A stretch of DNA of 64,000 nucleotides from Pelagibacterium luteolum (GCF_900100665.1 NZ_FNCS01000016.1:1-64000), one strand, 5' to 3'; numbered from the stretch's first letter, positions 1 through 7,812 are shown. The notes: generated from the sequence alone by a model not told the origin. A program made the numbers and translations.

Positions 1-262
1 GGCGGAAGAAACGCTCCCGAAGCCAATCGTCCAGCCCGTCAAATGCTGTGCGACGGACGGGTTGGCGATAGGGCACCACACCGCCTTCGCGAAGATAGCG
101 ACGAACCGTGTTACGCGCGCACCCGAACTCTTGCGCGATCCGCTTCGCTCCCCAGCCCAGCTCATGCAGTCGAACCATTGCTGAAACTTCCTCCCCCGAC
201 CGCATCTCCTCAACTCGCCCTGGTTTTGTCACCACGAGCTTGGAGGGAAATTCATCGTGCAT
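1..262 (-). CDS. istA: IS21-family transposase IstA, N-terminal part (partial)
   Basis: IstA is the DDE transposase that, with the AAA+ helper IstB, moves IS21 elements. Only the first 87 or so residues are visible. They begin MHDEFPSKLVV and contain a helix-turn-helix (residues 29-56, core GAKRIAQEFGCARNTVRRYL) that binds the IS ends. The ATG at 260-262 follows an AGAGGA ribosome site 7 nt upstream. The catalytic domain is beyond the left edge. A later ATG at 176-178 is less likely because the upstream residues are typical of the family. Confidence 0.8.
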   Translation of the reverse strand, partial: MHDEFPSKLVVTKPGRVEEMRSGEEVSAMVRLHELGWGAKRIAQEFGCARNTVRRYLREGGVVPYRQPVRRTAFDGLDDWLRERFFR

Positions 263-335
263 CTACTGATCCTCTCAAAAACAAGGGGTCAGTTCTTCGT
301 TTCGTTTGGGGGGCAGTTTCTCATTTCGCCCGACA
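1..335 (-). mobile_element. Terminal part of an IS21-family insertion sequence, cut by the window edge
   Basis: The first 335 bases hold the start of an istA gene on the minus strand and, outside it, two imperfect direct copies of a 20-bp motif (285-304 and 309-328, both beginning with a G run followed by CAGTT). Repeated subterminal motifs are usual for IS21 ends. The minus strand from 335 begins TGTCGGGCG, a plausible terminus because IS21 elements typically begin with TG. The other end and istB lie outside the window. The exact tip is inferred. Confidence 0.7.
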
Positions 336-1131
336 GCTCCCGGCCGGCCTCACGATCGACGCGCAGAAGGTAGCCCGGCAAGGGCTGGCGTGCGGCGATG
401 CGACGGAGCTGGATGGCGAAGTCGGAGGGGCGGACGAGGCTGCCGGACTTGGCGTGAAGGTGCCGGAAATCGAAGCGCCAACCATATGCCTGATGGCCCG
501 CATGCTTGCGCGCGACGCGGTAAAGCCAGCGCTCGATCCCGCCCTTCAACCGGAAATAGTCCGGGTCGATCGCGAGCACCAGCGAGCGGTCGATGACGCC
601 GCGATAGAACCAGTCGGGCAGAACGAACTCCATGCCCTCGACGCGGCCGTCGCGGCGCGTCAGCTCTTCCCACTCGTTGAGCCAGGAGAACTGGTGGCGG
701 CGCCAGTGTTCGCCCTGCCGGATGGTGGTGCGGATGACCGTCGATTGCAGCCGGGAGAACGCGGATTTGAGCAGCTTGTAGTCGCTGGCGCCGGTCTCGC
801 GGCCGATGGCGGTGAGGAGATGGTAAGGCGTGAACCTGAAGAAGCGCGATGTGGGGAGATCGGCGTTTTGCGCCTCGACGATCTGGCTGGCGGCCCAGAT
901 CAGGATGTCGGCATCCCAGATGGTTGCCATGCCGTGTTCCGCGAGCGCATGGACCTCCACGCGAACATCACCGGCCTCATATTGGATCGGAACGACCCTG
1001 CGAGACTTGGCCAGCGAGAAGAACGGACGCTCCATGAGGTCACGCTGGTCGCGCGGGCTCGCAGCGCCGGTGGCGATCACGAAGGGGTCGAGCGTGGTAC
1101 GCTCGGAGGGGGCAAGGCGACGGCGCGACAT
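289..1131 (-). CDS. repA: Replication initiator protein A (RPA family), C-terminus replaced by IS sequence
   Basis: This 280-residue protein matches the RPA-type replication initiators of alphaproteobacterial plasmids and integrative elements; the conserved body covers roughly residues 30-250 (RFFRFTPYHLLTAIGRETG, then LPDWFYRGVIDRSLVLAIDP). Such proteins bind an origin DNA site and start replication of the mobile element. The last 14 or so codons and the stop lie inside the IS21 terminal sequence, so the native C-terminus has been lost and replaced by an IS-encoded tail (MRNCPPNETKN). Whether the protein still works cannot be judged. It lies 9 nt downstream of the AlpA-like gene, likely in one transcript. 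Confidence 0.85.
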   Translation of the reverse strand: MSRRRLAPSERTTLDPFVIATGAASPRDQRDLMERPFFSLAKSRRVVPIQYEAGDVRVEVHALAEHGMATIWDADILIWAASQIVEAQNADLPTSRFFRFTPYHLLTAIGRETGASDYKLLKSAFSRLQSTVIRTTIRQGEHWRRHQFSWLNEWEELTRRDGRVEGMEFVLPDWFYRGVIDRSLVLAIDPDYFRLKGGIERWLYRVARKHAGHQAYGWRFDFRHLHAKSGSLVRPSDFAIQLRRIAARQPLPGYLLRVDREAGRELSGEMRNCPPNETKN

Positions 1132-1140
1132 AGTCCGGCC

Positions 1141-1422
1141 TCAGCGCGCGAGGCGGCCCGGATGAACCGGAGGCTCCGGCTCGTGATACTTGGCCGGCAG
1201 CACGGACCCTCGCGGATCGGAGGTCGACGTGACCGCGCCGCGATCGGCCCAGGTTTCGAGATCGGCGATCGCATAGACCACGCGGCCGCCAAGCTTTCGA
1301 TAGGCCGGACCGGTGCCGTAGGTGCGGTGTTTTTCGAGGGTCCGGGGCGATAGCCCGAGATACTCGGCGGATTCTTTCGTGCGCAGGAAACGTGGCGGCA
1401 ATGCCGCGATTTTGGTGGTCAT
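1141..1422 (-). CDS. AlpA-like excisionase/helix-turn-helix DNA-binding protein
   Basis: The 93-residue product has a MerR/AlpA-type winged helix (PRFLRTKESAEYLGLSPRTL followed by LGGRVVYAIADLETWAD). Proteins of this type act as excisionases or as regulators of element replication genes. The ATG at 1420-1422 is chosen because the HTH starts only 10 residues later; the open frame extends 81 codons upstream, but that stretch lacks family character. It sits immediately before repA, a pairing usual in such elements, which suggests control of repA or of excision. Confidence 0.75.
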   Translation of the reverse strand: MTTKIAALPPRFLRTKESAEYLGLSPRTLEKHRTYGTGPAYRKLGGRVVYAIADLETWADRGAVTSTSDPRGSVLPAKYHEPEPPVHPGRLAR

Positions 1423-1600
1423 GGTCGGGCTCCGTGGCGTGATGACGGCGTGCCGCAAAGGGACGGCGAACACGGGCCACGGTGGCGAAGCGAGGCAGCG
1501 AAGGGGGAGTGCGAGTTTGGGGGGTGCTAAATTCGCACACACCTGTCGGCCCTGCGAGAGGAGCGAGGCGCGCTGCTTCACCAGCAGCATCGCAGGAGGC

Positions 1601-2372
1601 TCACACCCGACGGCGCGGGCGCAGCAATTTATGGTATCCACCCGCGACCATCGCTTCTCCTTCACGGAAAAGCCGGTTCATCTTGTCGCGCAACGACGAG
1701 GTCTTCCAGGGATCGCTGGCGACCCGCCGACCGCCGAAGAACACCTCAGCGATCTCGCGCAGGTTCGCGCCTTCGCGTCGGCCGTCCAGCGTGCGAACCA
1801 TAAGCCGCAGGTCGCTTCGCTTCAGCCTGGTGATGGACCTTGAGGGTGGCAGTGGGCGGTTGTGGAGCGCTCGCCAAAGCCGCTCGAGCTCATGGATTCG
1901 CTCAAGCCCGTCGGCATCCAGCGGCACCACGGCGGCGAGGACGCCGCCGTTTTGCGCGCTGTCGAGAACGAGCATCTGGGCGTCCAGCCGATGCGTTCGA
2001 AATCGCAGATGGAGGCCGTCGTCGGCCGGGATCGAGCCTTCGAGGACGATGGCGCCGGAGCGGTCTTCAATGGTGGGCAGCGCCGGCAACTGGGCCGCGA
2101 GAAAGAGGATCGCGCTATGGCTATGGGGTGTCCAGAAGACTTGTTGATCCAGCCAGCTCAGACTCGGCCTGGCCGGGAAATCGTAGCCCCCAACGACGCA
2201 TCAGGCGCTCCTCCGCACGCTTGAGGTCGCTGGTTCGACGGTGAATGAGCGCGTAATCCTCCTGGTAGTCCCGGTTGCGGCGGAGGCACTCCCAGGCCAG
2301 CCCGCTAGCGGGGATCGTATCCAGATAGTCGTAGGCGGATTCATCGCGCCATCGAGACGTGTCGGGCCTCAT
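1601..2372 (-). pseudogene. Transcriptional-regulator-domain/DUF2285 protein broken by a +1 frameshift
   Basis: Two reading frames together make one familiar island protein. The first (from ATG 2372, MRPDTSRWRDESAYDYLDTI) carries the N-terminal domain ending WGLRFP and closes at 2121. The second, open from 2198, continues as ARPSLSWLDQQVFWTP and carries the DUF2285 DNA-binding-like domain to 1601 (RLKRSDLRLMVRTLDGRREG). The switch is at about 2172-2182, in the minus-strand run TTTCCCGGCC, and needs one base skipped. It may be a mutation, a sequencing error, or a real +1 frameshift site. The DUF2285 part alone could start at a TTG at 2087-2089. DUF2285 is related to the DNA-binding domain of RovC. 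Confidence 0.6.
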
Positions 2373-2479
2373 CGCCAGTCCTCCCCGGTCGTGACCGTTC
2401 GTCAAGGACTCGATGATTCCGGGTGCTTCGTGTTCTGTGAAGAGGCGCCGTATGCACGCAGGGGTGCGTAGCGCGCCGC

Positions 2480-2752
2480 CTAATGCAGGCCTTGCCGGCG
2501 CACGTGGTCGTACCCCTTCTCGATGAGCCATCGTGCACGTGCAAGGTGGCTTTCGTGGATATGCCGAGCTCGATCGGGATCGCTCTCGGCGTCGATGCCA
2601 AGAACGATGCGAGCGGCCTCCTGCCATGGGGCACCGTCGTCTTCCGCGTCGGCGAGCCGCATCAGCAGCTTGAAGTGCTTTCGGTCGTAGTCTGTTATCG
2701 ACGGACTTTGCGGCGGCTCGTCGAGGATCTGGGCACGGTTCACTTGGATCAT
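2480..2752 (-). CDS. Small DUF2285 (RovC DNA-binding-like) protein
   Basis: The 90-residue product contains the pattern of stand-alone DUF2285 proteins: ITDYDRKHFKLLMRLADAED, then WQEAARIVLGID, DRARHIHESHLARARWLIEKGY. Such short proteins are common in integrative elements of sphingomonads and rhizobia and probably bind DNA as regulators; no target is known. It is the first of two DUF2285 genes in tandem, reading toward repA. Confidence 0.7.
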   Translation of the reverse strand: MIQVNRAQILDEPPQSPSITDYDRKHFKLLMRLADAEDDGAPWQEAARIVLGIDAESDPDRARHIHESHLARARWLIEKGYDHVRRQGLH

Positions 2753-2867
2753 CTCGCGATTGGGTTGACCGATGCTATCTGCCGCGCCTGCTCATTTTTA
2801 TGACCCGTTCGTCACGCGCATGATCCTGGTTGCGTGCCGAAATGGATGTTTCCGTCGCAGCCTCGGC

Positions 2868-3119
2868 CTAGCGTGGACCGTCAAGTTCTGACCGTTCAAC
2901 AAGCAACACGCCTTTTCCCTGGTCGGATTCGATGAAGACGATACCGGCCCTCTCCAAAGAACGTTGCACCTGAACGCGCGTCGTTTCGTGGGTCCCGAGT
3001 GCGCTTAGCGACTCGAGGCGTTTCAGGGCTGTCAGCGATACCAGGGCCTTTTCAGCGAGCGTTTCCTGTGTCCAGCCAAGCAACGTCCGCGCGGCCCGAA
3101 CCTGTCGGGCGGAGATCAT
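2868..3119 (-). CDS. XRE-family (Cro/C1-type) transcriptional regulator
   Basis: The 83-residue protein is little more than a Cro/C1 helix-turn-helix (residues 3-40, VRAARTLLGWTQETLAEKAL) followed by a short beta-rich tail with AGIVFIESDQGKGVLL. This layout is typical of small repressors at one end of mobile elements. A perfect palindrome 43 nt upstream of the ATG is a candidate operator. Its targets are probably its own promoter and the element genes nearby. Confidence 0.8.
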   Translation of the reverse strand: MISARQVRAARTLLGWTQETLAEKALVSLTALKRLESLSALGTHETTRVQVQRSLERAGIVFIESDQGKGVLLVERSELDGPR

Positions 3120-3162
3120 GGCAAGATCACCGCCACAGTTCGGACGTCGGACGCCACAAATA

Positions 3163-3177
3163 CGACTATTTTAGTCG
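3163..3177. promoter_or_regulatory. Candidate operator of the XRE regulator
   Basis: The sequence CGACTA-TTT-TAGTCG is a perfect 6-bp inverted repeat with a 3-nt centre, set in an AT-richer patch 43-58 nt upstream of the XRE start codon. Its position fits autoregulation. Binding is inferred. Confidence 0.45.
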
Positions 3178-3270
3178 CCTTCGATTTGCAAGGGTTCAGT
3201 TTTCTTGCGGTAAACAAGCGGTCTGCGGGAACGCTAGCTTCTGCGCACCCGACTGATTCGGTCGGCTCGG

Positions 3271-3438
3271 CTAAGGCGCAAACGGGTCCAGTTCGTTGAC
3301 GATCGCATCGTCATCGCCGTCATACTCGTCGGCAGGCATGACGCTGATCGAGCCGTCCCCGGCGCGGAAGACGACGATCGTGACCATCAGCGTTGCCGCG
3401 AGACTGAGGGCGAAGGCGTGTGCGTTTTCGAGCGACAT
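3271..3438 (-). CDS. Small hypothetical protein with one hydrophobic segment
   Basis: The 55-residue product has a hydrophobic stretch near residues 8-24 (ALSLAATLMVTIVVF) that could span a membrane, and an acidic C-terminus (ADEYDGDDDAIVNELDPFAP). The ATG at 3438 is chosen over an upstream in-frame start because CAGGAG lies 6 nt before it and the element's hairpin leader lies just upstream. I do not recognise a family. Confidence 0.55.
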   Translation of the reverse strand: MSLENAHAFALSLAATLMVTIVVFRAGDGSISVMPADEYDGDDDAIVNELDPFAP

Positions 3439-3458
3439 TTCCGGCTCCTGTTGTGATG

Positions 3459-3476
3459 GCGGGGACCGTTCCCCGC
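3459..3476 (-). promoter_or_regulatory. Hairpin leader of the 55-residue gene
   Basis: GCGGGGA and TCCCCGC form a perfect 7-bp stem with a 4-nt loop, ending 20 nt before the start codon and just upstream of the AGGAG site. This is one of the recurrent hairpin leaders of the island. Confidence 0.5.
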
Positions 3477-3835
3477 TCGACAGGCGCCCGAATGTTTTGC
3501 GCGCGGCCGCGATCACCTTGAGGGCATTTGCCGGAAAGGCCGCAGCTTGCTAGCGGACCCCTTCAGGGGTTGATCGTGGAAGGCCGCAAGTAAAACCGGA
3601 TGTGCCTCAAAGAGCGGGACGGCATGCCCGCCGGCAGAAGCTGTGCTCGGATTTCAAACGATGCATGCCTGCATCCAACCAACCTCGAACGGCTTAAGAG
3701 GGCATCGTCTTCTGAGCGGGATGCGAGAGTTAGCCTGGTCAATAACGGTTGCCAGTCGGTGCCGGCTCAGCCTCCATATGGCCCCGTTCGGCCGTCACCA
3801 TCGCCGCAAGATCACCGAGTCCGGAAAGGAAATCC
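3477..3835. other. Intergenic region without a recognised gene
   Basis: Between the minus-strand 55-residue gene and the plus-strand lipoprotein no frame looks coding on either strand. The only visible signal is AAGGA at about 3826-3830, the ribosome site of the lipoprotein gene. Confidence 0.5.
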
Positions 3836-4282
3836 ATGCGGGTCGCGACGTTCATACTCGCATTGCTGTCGATGGCTGGCATCTCTGTCGCCTGCACGCC
3901 GTCGCGCGACAATCCCGATGCTGCGGTTCCGGAGATCACGCTTGCTGAACCGGAGGTCGTGATGGCGGCCGTCCCGCCGCCGCCTTTCACCTACTGGGCA
4001 TCGGATGGATCGACCATCCGAAATCACCCGCGGGTCGACGGCGTTTGGATCGCTGCAAAGGAAGGCGAGCACGAGCGATACTATTTCGGCGACGAGTGCT
4101 CCGCGTCTCGATATCAGCGGTTCGTCGGGCATCGCATGGACGCGTTGCCACGGAAGCCGGACGGGGCGGAATGGCGACAAGCCTGTACCACATGCGCGGT
4201 GACGTCTGATCTTGGCCGGGCGCGTATGAACATCGTCTATGACGAGGATACGCGGATCATCGAGCGGATTGCTTGCGGATAG
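3836..4282 (+). CDS. Hypothetical lipoprotein
   Basis: The 148-residue product begins MRVATFILALLSMAGISVAC, an n-region, hydrophobic core and possible lipobox ending in Cys20, so it is probably exported and lipid-anchored. The mature part carries a proline run and a region with WIAAKEGEHERYYFGDECSA plus the cysteines RQACTTC. The ATG at 3836 follows GGAAAGGAAATCC, a good ribosome site. It is one of the few plus-strand genes in the island, so it must have its own promoter. No family recognised. Confidence 0.6.
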   Translation: MRVATFILALLSMAGISVACTPSRDNPDAAVPEITLAEPEVVMAAVPPPPFTYWASDGSTIRNHPRVDGVWIAAKEGEHERYYFGDECSASRYQRFVGHRMDALPRKPDGAEWRQACTTCAVTSDLGRARMNIVYDEDTRIIERIACG

Positions 4283-4329
4283 GCCGCAGGTATTCACCCC
4301 CACCCGACGCGCCGAGCGGACAGCGCCCG

Positions 4330-4767
4330 TTAGGACGACGGGATCAGGAAAAGCGCCTCCGCGCCCTTCCGGACGGCAGCGGTCGGAAGCTTCCGGTCGA
4401 ACGTCGCGAGCTGCCCATGGCGGGATTTCGCAAGGGCAAGCAGATAGGTGTCGGTGACGTGGGCGGGATTGACTATACGGGCGGCGTCGACATCCTCGGA
4501 ACCGACGAGGCTGAGATCATCGGGCCAGAATGTGTGGCCCGGCAGGTTACGCAACGTGGAAACGATCTCGGCGACCACGGCGGGGGAGCCGGGCGAGTTC
4601 GGATATTTCGGGTTGCCGACGATGCGGATGACGCCGTTCTCGGTCAGCGGGCATGTCGCCCAGTCGAGCGCCCCCGCCTCGCCAAACCAGGCGTGCGCTG
4701 CATCGTGCGCCACGTGAGCCGGGTCGATCAGGGCGATCAGCACATTGACGTCGAGCAAGAAGGTCAC
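4330..4767 (-). CDS. vapC: PIN-domain ribonuclease toxin (VapC-like)
   Basis: The 145-residue protein has PIN-domain features: LLDVNVLIALIDP at the N-terminus with the first catalytic Asp, TENGVIRI with a conserved Glu, and VTDTYLLALAKSRHGQLATFD with the C-terminal acidic residues. VapC toxins cut RNA unless bound by the partner antitoxin. It overlaps the antitoxin gene by 4 nt (ATGA), as expected for a co-translated pair. Such a module probably stabilises the element. Confidence 0.85.
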   Translation of the reverse strand: MTFLLDVNVLIALIDPAHVAHDAAHAWFGEAGALDWATCPLTENGVIRIVGNPKYPNSPGSPAVVAEIVSTLRNLPGHTFWPDDLSLVGSEDVDAARIVNPAHVTDTYLLALAKSRHGQLATFDRKLPTAAVRKGAEALFLIPSS

Positions 4768-4991
4768 GGCTGCTCGTCACGCAGCGCGTTGACGGTTTCC
4801 AACGTCACCAGGCGCGCGGCCGCGCGGCTGGGAAGCAGCGGGATGCCGTTGCGCATCTCACGCGGCCGCGGTCGGGCAAGCGAACGCCGCGCCAGGTCGG
4901 AGATGATCTTTCCAATCGGCTTGTTCTGCTGGGACGCCATCGCCTTGGCGGCCTCCAGCACATCGTCATCAATGGTCACTGTCGTTCGCAT
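4764..4991 (-). CDS. vapB: Ribbon-helix-helix antitoxin (VapB/CopG-like)
   Basis: The product of about 75 residues starts MRTTVTIDDDVLEAAKAMA, the typical beta-strand and first helix of a ribbon-helix-helix DNA-binding antitoxin; the C-terminal half would wrap the PIN toxin. The ATG at 4989-4991 is preferred to the in-frame ATG 15 nt upstream because a GAGG site lies about 7 nt before it. It is the first gene of the toxin-antitoxin pair and probably represses its own promoter. Confidence 0.85.
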   Translation of the reverse strand: MRTTVTIDDDVLEAAKAMASQQNKPIGKIISDLARRSLARPRPREMRNGIPLLPSRAAARLVTLETVNALRDEQP

Positions 4992-5062
4992 TCGGGTGCC
5001 TCGCATCGCGCATCAATCATCACGCATCATATGGGGAAGTGCCCTCCGCATCAACAGCGGGA

Positions 5063-5089
5063 AGCCCCGGCGGACGAGCCGCCGGGGCT
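5063..5089 (-). terminator. Strong hairpin terminator after ssb
   Basis: AGCCCCGGCGG and CCGCCGGGGCT form a perfect 11-bp stem with a 5-nt loop, beginning 9 nt beyond the ssb stop codon. No long U tract follows on the minus strand, so it may act partly as an mRNA 3' stabiliser. Confidence 0.6.
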
Positions 5090-5098
5090 TTGCCCCTT

Positions 5099-5500
5099 TC
5101 AGAAGGGGATGTCGTCGTCGAAGCTCTCGGGAGCCGGCGGCTCGTCCTCGCGCTTGGGCCAGGCGAGGAACTTGATGCTCTCGGCGACGATTTCGGTGGA
5201 GTAGCGGTCGATACCATCGCGATCCGTCCACTTGGTCGTCTTGTTGCGGCCGATGACCTGGACCAGCATCCCCTTCACGCAGTTCTCGGCGGATTTGGCG
5301 AGGCCGTTGAAGGCGACGACGCGGTGCCATTCGGTGTCCTTCTCGGCATAGCCCGTCTTGGGGTCGCGGACGATTTTGCCCTCCGAGTAGCGGGGCCGCC
5401 AGGTGGCGACGGAAATGTTGGCGACGCGGTTGTTGTTGCCGGTGGTGCGGATTTCGGGGGCGGCGCCGAGGTGGCCGATGAGTTCGATCTGGTTGTGCAT
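5099..5500 (-). CDS. ssb: Single-stranded DNA-binding protein
   Basis: The 133-residue protein is an OB-fold SSB: MHNQIELIGHLGAAPEIRTT, then WHRVVAFNGLAKSAENCVKG and GMLVQVIGRNKTTKW. It ends DDDIPF, the acidic tip that binds replication and repair partners. It is shorter than a chromosomal SSB, with little linker, which fits an element-borne copy that protects single strands during transfer or replication. It is preceded by one of the island's hairpin leaders and followed by a hairpin terminator. Confidence 0.92.
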   Translation of the reverse strand: MHNQIELIGHLGAAPEIRTTGNNNRVANISVATWRPRYSEGKIVRDPKTGYAEKDTEWHRVVAFNGLAKSAENCVKGMLVQVIGRNKTTKWTDRDGIDRYSTEIVAESIKFLAWPKREDEPPAPESFDDDIPF

Positions 5501-5523
5501 CTTCAGTCTCCGTTCGATCTTGG

Positions 5524-5542
5524 CGGAGGGACCGTCCCTCCG
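5524..5542 (-). promoter_or_regulatory. Hairpin leader of ssb
   Basis: CGGAGGGA and TCCCTCCG form a perfect 8-bp stem with a 3-nt loop 24 nt before the ssb start codon, upstream of its GGAG site. Confidence 0.5.
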
Positions 5543-6414
5543 ACGTGAACCCGGCCAAGGCCGGCGGAGGTCGCTTGCAATCGCCGATCCATCGGCGGCT
5601 TGCCCCCGGCGCCCGAGTGGTGCGGGCAGGCGCGCTCGCGCGCCAACACGGTGGGGCAGCGCCGGGGGTTGCTGGCGGCAAACGAACGGACTTAGGGATC
5701 AACGAGGAGGAGGGATGAGGGCATCCGCAGCATCCAACGGAGCACGCTGCGCAAGCTCGAACGGCGTCGGCAGCCCAGAGCCCCCGTCGCTCGCTGCCGG
5801 CATTCAGCATCACCGCGGCCATGAGGACCGGCTTCCGTTTCCGGCCTGCTCGCGGAGCAATGGCCGGGATCTCGCAATGGGTGAAGTTGTGGAAACCGCA
5901 ACGCGTCGCTTCGCCGACGCCGTTCGCACGACGACAAACGAGGATGGGAATGTCGGGTCTTCGAACCAAGCGAAGGCGCTGACGTAGAAAGCGCGGACGG
6001 GATTCACCTCACCGGACCATGGATCAACAGCCGAGGCGTCTTTTCGCGGCCAAGGCCGCGCGTGGCTCGAGCGCTTCCTTCGAGGCCGCGCCGATCTCTT
6101 CCAGAAGGTTGCCAAAGTCCCGCACTCGTCTGCTTGGGCTGTTGCCGTGCGAAGAGGCGGTGGAAATTCGATGAAGTTCGTGCTGTCGATCCGGGAGAGG
6201 AGGATGGGTCTGGGAAGGAGGTGGAGGGAACCGTCCCTCCTTCCCAGGGGAGGATGTTTGAAGGAGGGGCCGAGGCCCATCCTTCATGGGGTGAGTTTGA
6301 GAGGGGCGGCGCAGCCCCACTTTCATAAGCGGTGCTGGCCGGTCGATCCGGCTGGCGGCGCTGTCCAGACGAGGCAAAGGCGACAGGCGGCCGAGGCCGC
6401 CTGTCGCCTCGACC
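5543..6414. other. Long intergenic region, apparently non-coding
   Basis: About 870 bases between ssb and the next gene have several overlapping open frames on both strands, but none shows a recognisable protein, a convincing start, or consistent composition. The right-hand part contains a cluster of hairpins repeated near 7.1 kb. Confidence 0.5.
6210..6326. repeat. Hairpin-cluster repeat, copy 1
   Basis: Stems such as GGAGGGA/TCCCTCC and GGGGC/GCCCC are joined by linkers GGAGGATGTTTGAAGG and CCTTCATGGG that recur in copy 2 (7060-7160). The block closes with GGGGC..GCCCC and TTTCAT. Confidence 0.55.
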
Positions 6415-6807
6415 TCAATCGGTATTGGGACCGATGAAGCCGTACGGCTCGACCCAGACGAGAGGCTCGTCGCCATAGGGCAACGTCTCGAGGATGATAC
6501 CCTGATGCACCTTGTCGAGGCGGGTGCCGTGGATTTCGTCGCGGCGCTGGGCGATGAGGATACGCACGGCGGTGTCGTTTTCTTGGAGCTGGCGGATAGC
6601 CTCCTCGAACTCGTCCCAAGGCTCGATATTGTCTTCGACGACGGGGTCGCCGAATTCGTTGTAGCCGGACCCGTAGCGGTACATCGGGGCCTCCCTCATG
6701 GCCTGGCCGGCTTCCTCCGCCTCACGAAGGAGGGCGAAGGCAACCTTGCGCTGCTGCCAGTATTCCGCACTTCCGCCGTCGACGGTGATGATCTTACGAT
6801 GTGTCAT
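6415..6807 (-). CDS. Hypothetical island protein (130 aa)
   Basis: An acidic soluble protein beginning MTHRKIITVDGGSAEYWQQR, with a probable helix rich in Glu/Ala (residues 22-40) and a C-terminus ending VEPYGFIGPNTD. No signal peptide or membrane segment. The start at 6807 follows AAGGAGACTTCC. It resembles uncharacterised proteins of integrative elements, but I cannot assign a family. The ribosome site overlaps the 3' arm of an upstream hairpin. Confidence 0.6.
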   Translation of the reverse strand: MTHRKIITVDGGSAEYWQQRKVAFALLREAEEAGQAMREAPMYRYGSGYNEFGDPVVEDNIEPWDEFEEAIRQLQENDTAVRILIAQRRDEIHGTRLDKVHQGIILETLPYGDEPLVWVEPYGFIGPNTD

Positions 6808-6815
6808 GGAAGTCT

Positions 6816-6835
6816 CCTTTCGTTCTGACGAAAGG
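6816..6835 (-). promoter_or_regulatory. Hairpin leader overlapping the ribosome site of the 130-aa gene
   Basis: CCTTTCGT and ACGAAAGG form a perfect 8-bp stem with a 4-nt loop. On the transcript the 3' arm (ACGAAAGG) runs into AAGGAG, so folding would hide part of the Shine-Dalgarno sequence. Confidence 0.55.
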
Positions 6836-7227
6836 TGTCCACGCTGTAGCCCAGAGGGGTCAGGGACCGCGCAAGCGGCCGCTACGCGGCGAGCGGGGGA
6901 ACCGATTTTGTAGAGTCGGCCTTCGGCCGGCGGAGGAAAATTGGCGGGACCGCGATGTCCTTGACGCCGGATGGGCTGGCGTAGAATGGGCAGTCAGAGA
7001 GAGAAGAGGAGCCACGGCGTCGGCCAGACGCCGTGTCAGTATGATTTGGGGAAGGTTTGGAAGGGGGTGTGACACCCCCTTTCATGGGAGGATGTTTGAA
7101 GGAGGGGCTTCGCCCTTCCTTCATGGGAGAGATTGAGAGGGGCGGCTTGCCCCTTTCATCTACAAGGCGACACGCCATCAATGGATGAGCCGTTTAGAGA
7201 CTCGCGATGCTCCCAAGCCACGATCGC
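6836..7227. other. Intergenic region with hairpins, no gene seen
   Basis: No convincing frame on either strand. It contains the second copy of the hairpin cluster in its right half. Confidence 0.5.
7060..7160. repeat. Hairpin-cluster repeat, copy 2
   Basis: Three hairpins in series (GGGGGTGT/ACACCCCC; GAAGGAGGGGC/GCCCTTCCTTC; GGGGC/GCCCC) are joined by the same linkers as copy 1 at 6210-6326, including GGAGGATGTTTGAAGG. Confidence 0.55.
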
Positions 7228-7644
7228 CTAGCGAGACAAGGCAGCTTCGCCTATGGCGTTGAGGTTCACCATCGCGGCGATGCCCACCACAAGCCCGCCG
7301 ACGGCACCTAGCGTATTGAGTAGAAGCGTGGAATCGACGAGGTTCTTGGTCACGCCAAAGACCAGAGCATATCCGGCAATAGCGGCGGGCACGGCGAAGA
7401 CGCCCAGAGCGGTAAGCCGCAAGAAGGGGTTGCGTGCAAATCCGAGAACCGCGATCACGGCGCCGATCAAAAGCAGCGCACCCGCAAGGGCGGCCAGGCC
7501 GGACAGCAGCACGCCCGCCTCGGTGCCATAAGCCCATTGAAACGCCGTCAGCCCGACCATGAACGGCAGCGCGTATATGGCGAAATTCCAGGCCAGGACG
7601 CACAGTACTATGGTCCCGGATATGGCGAGAAGAACAAGTGTCAT
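7228..7644 (-). CDS. Small integral membrane protein (about 4 transmembrane segments)
   Basis: The 138-residue protein is hydrophobic throughout, with likely membrane segments near residues 3-20, 25-40, 45-72 and 80-100 and another near 110-130. It lacks charged active-site motifs and I do not recognise a family. The ATG at 7644 is chosen because GGAGG lies 5 nt upstream; an in-frame GTG 12 nt earlier is possible. Confidence 0.6.
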   Translation of the reverse strand: MTLVLLAISGTIVLCVLAWNFAIYALPFMVGLTAFQWAYGTEAGVLLSGLAALAGALLLIGAVIAVLGFARNPFLRLTALGVFAVPAAIAGYALVFGVTKNLVDSTLLLNTLGAVGGLVVGIAAMVNLNAIGEAALSR

Positions 7645-7812
7645 GGCAGCCTCCACGATCGAGCGGGGGGATTGGGAACGACAGGCGGCGCGTGTAAGGG
7701 ATCTCGCCTGTGGCTGCGTTGCTGTACCGGCTTCAGGCCACCATAGTATCCGACAGGGAAGACTAGCGGAAGATCAAGAATCGACATGCAGCGGTGAGGA
7801 GAAAGGCGGCGC

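Noticed and set aside
43-1353. A 436-residue plus-strand frame over repA
   Set aside because: Antisense to istA, repA and the AlpA-like gene, which have clear protein families.
5692-6280. Possible genes in the 5.5-6.4 kb gap
   Set aside because: Overlapping frames on both strands without domain, start signal or consistent composition; only hairpin repeats are visible.
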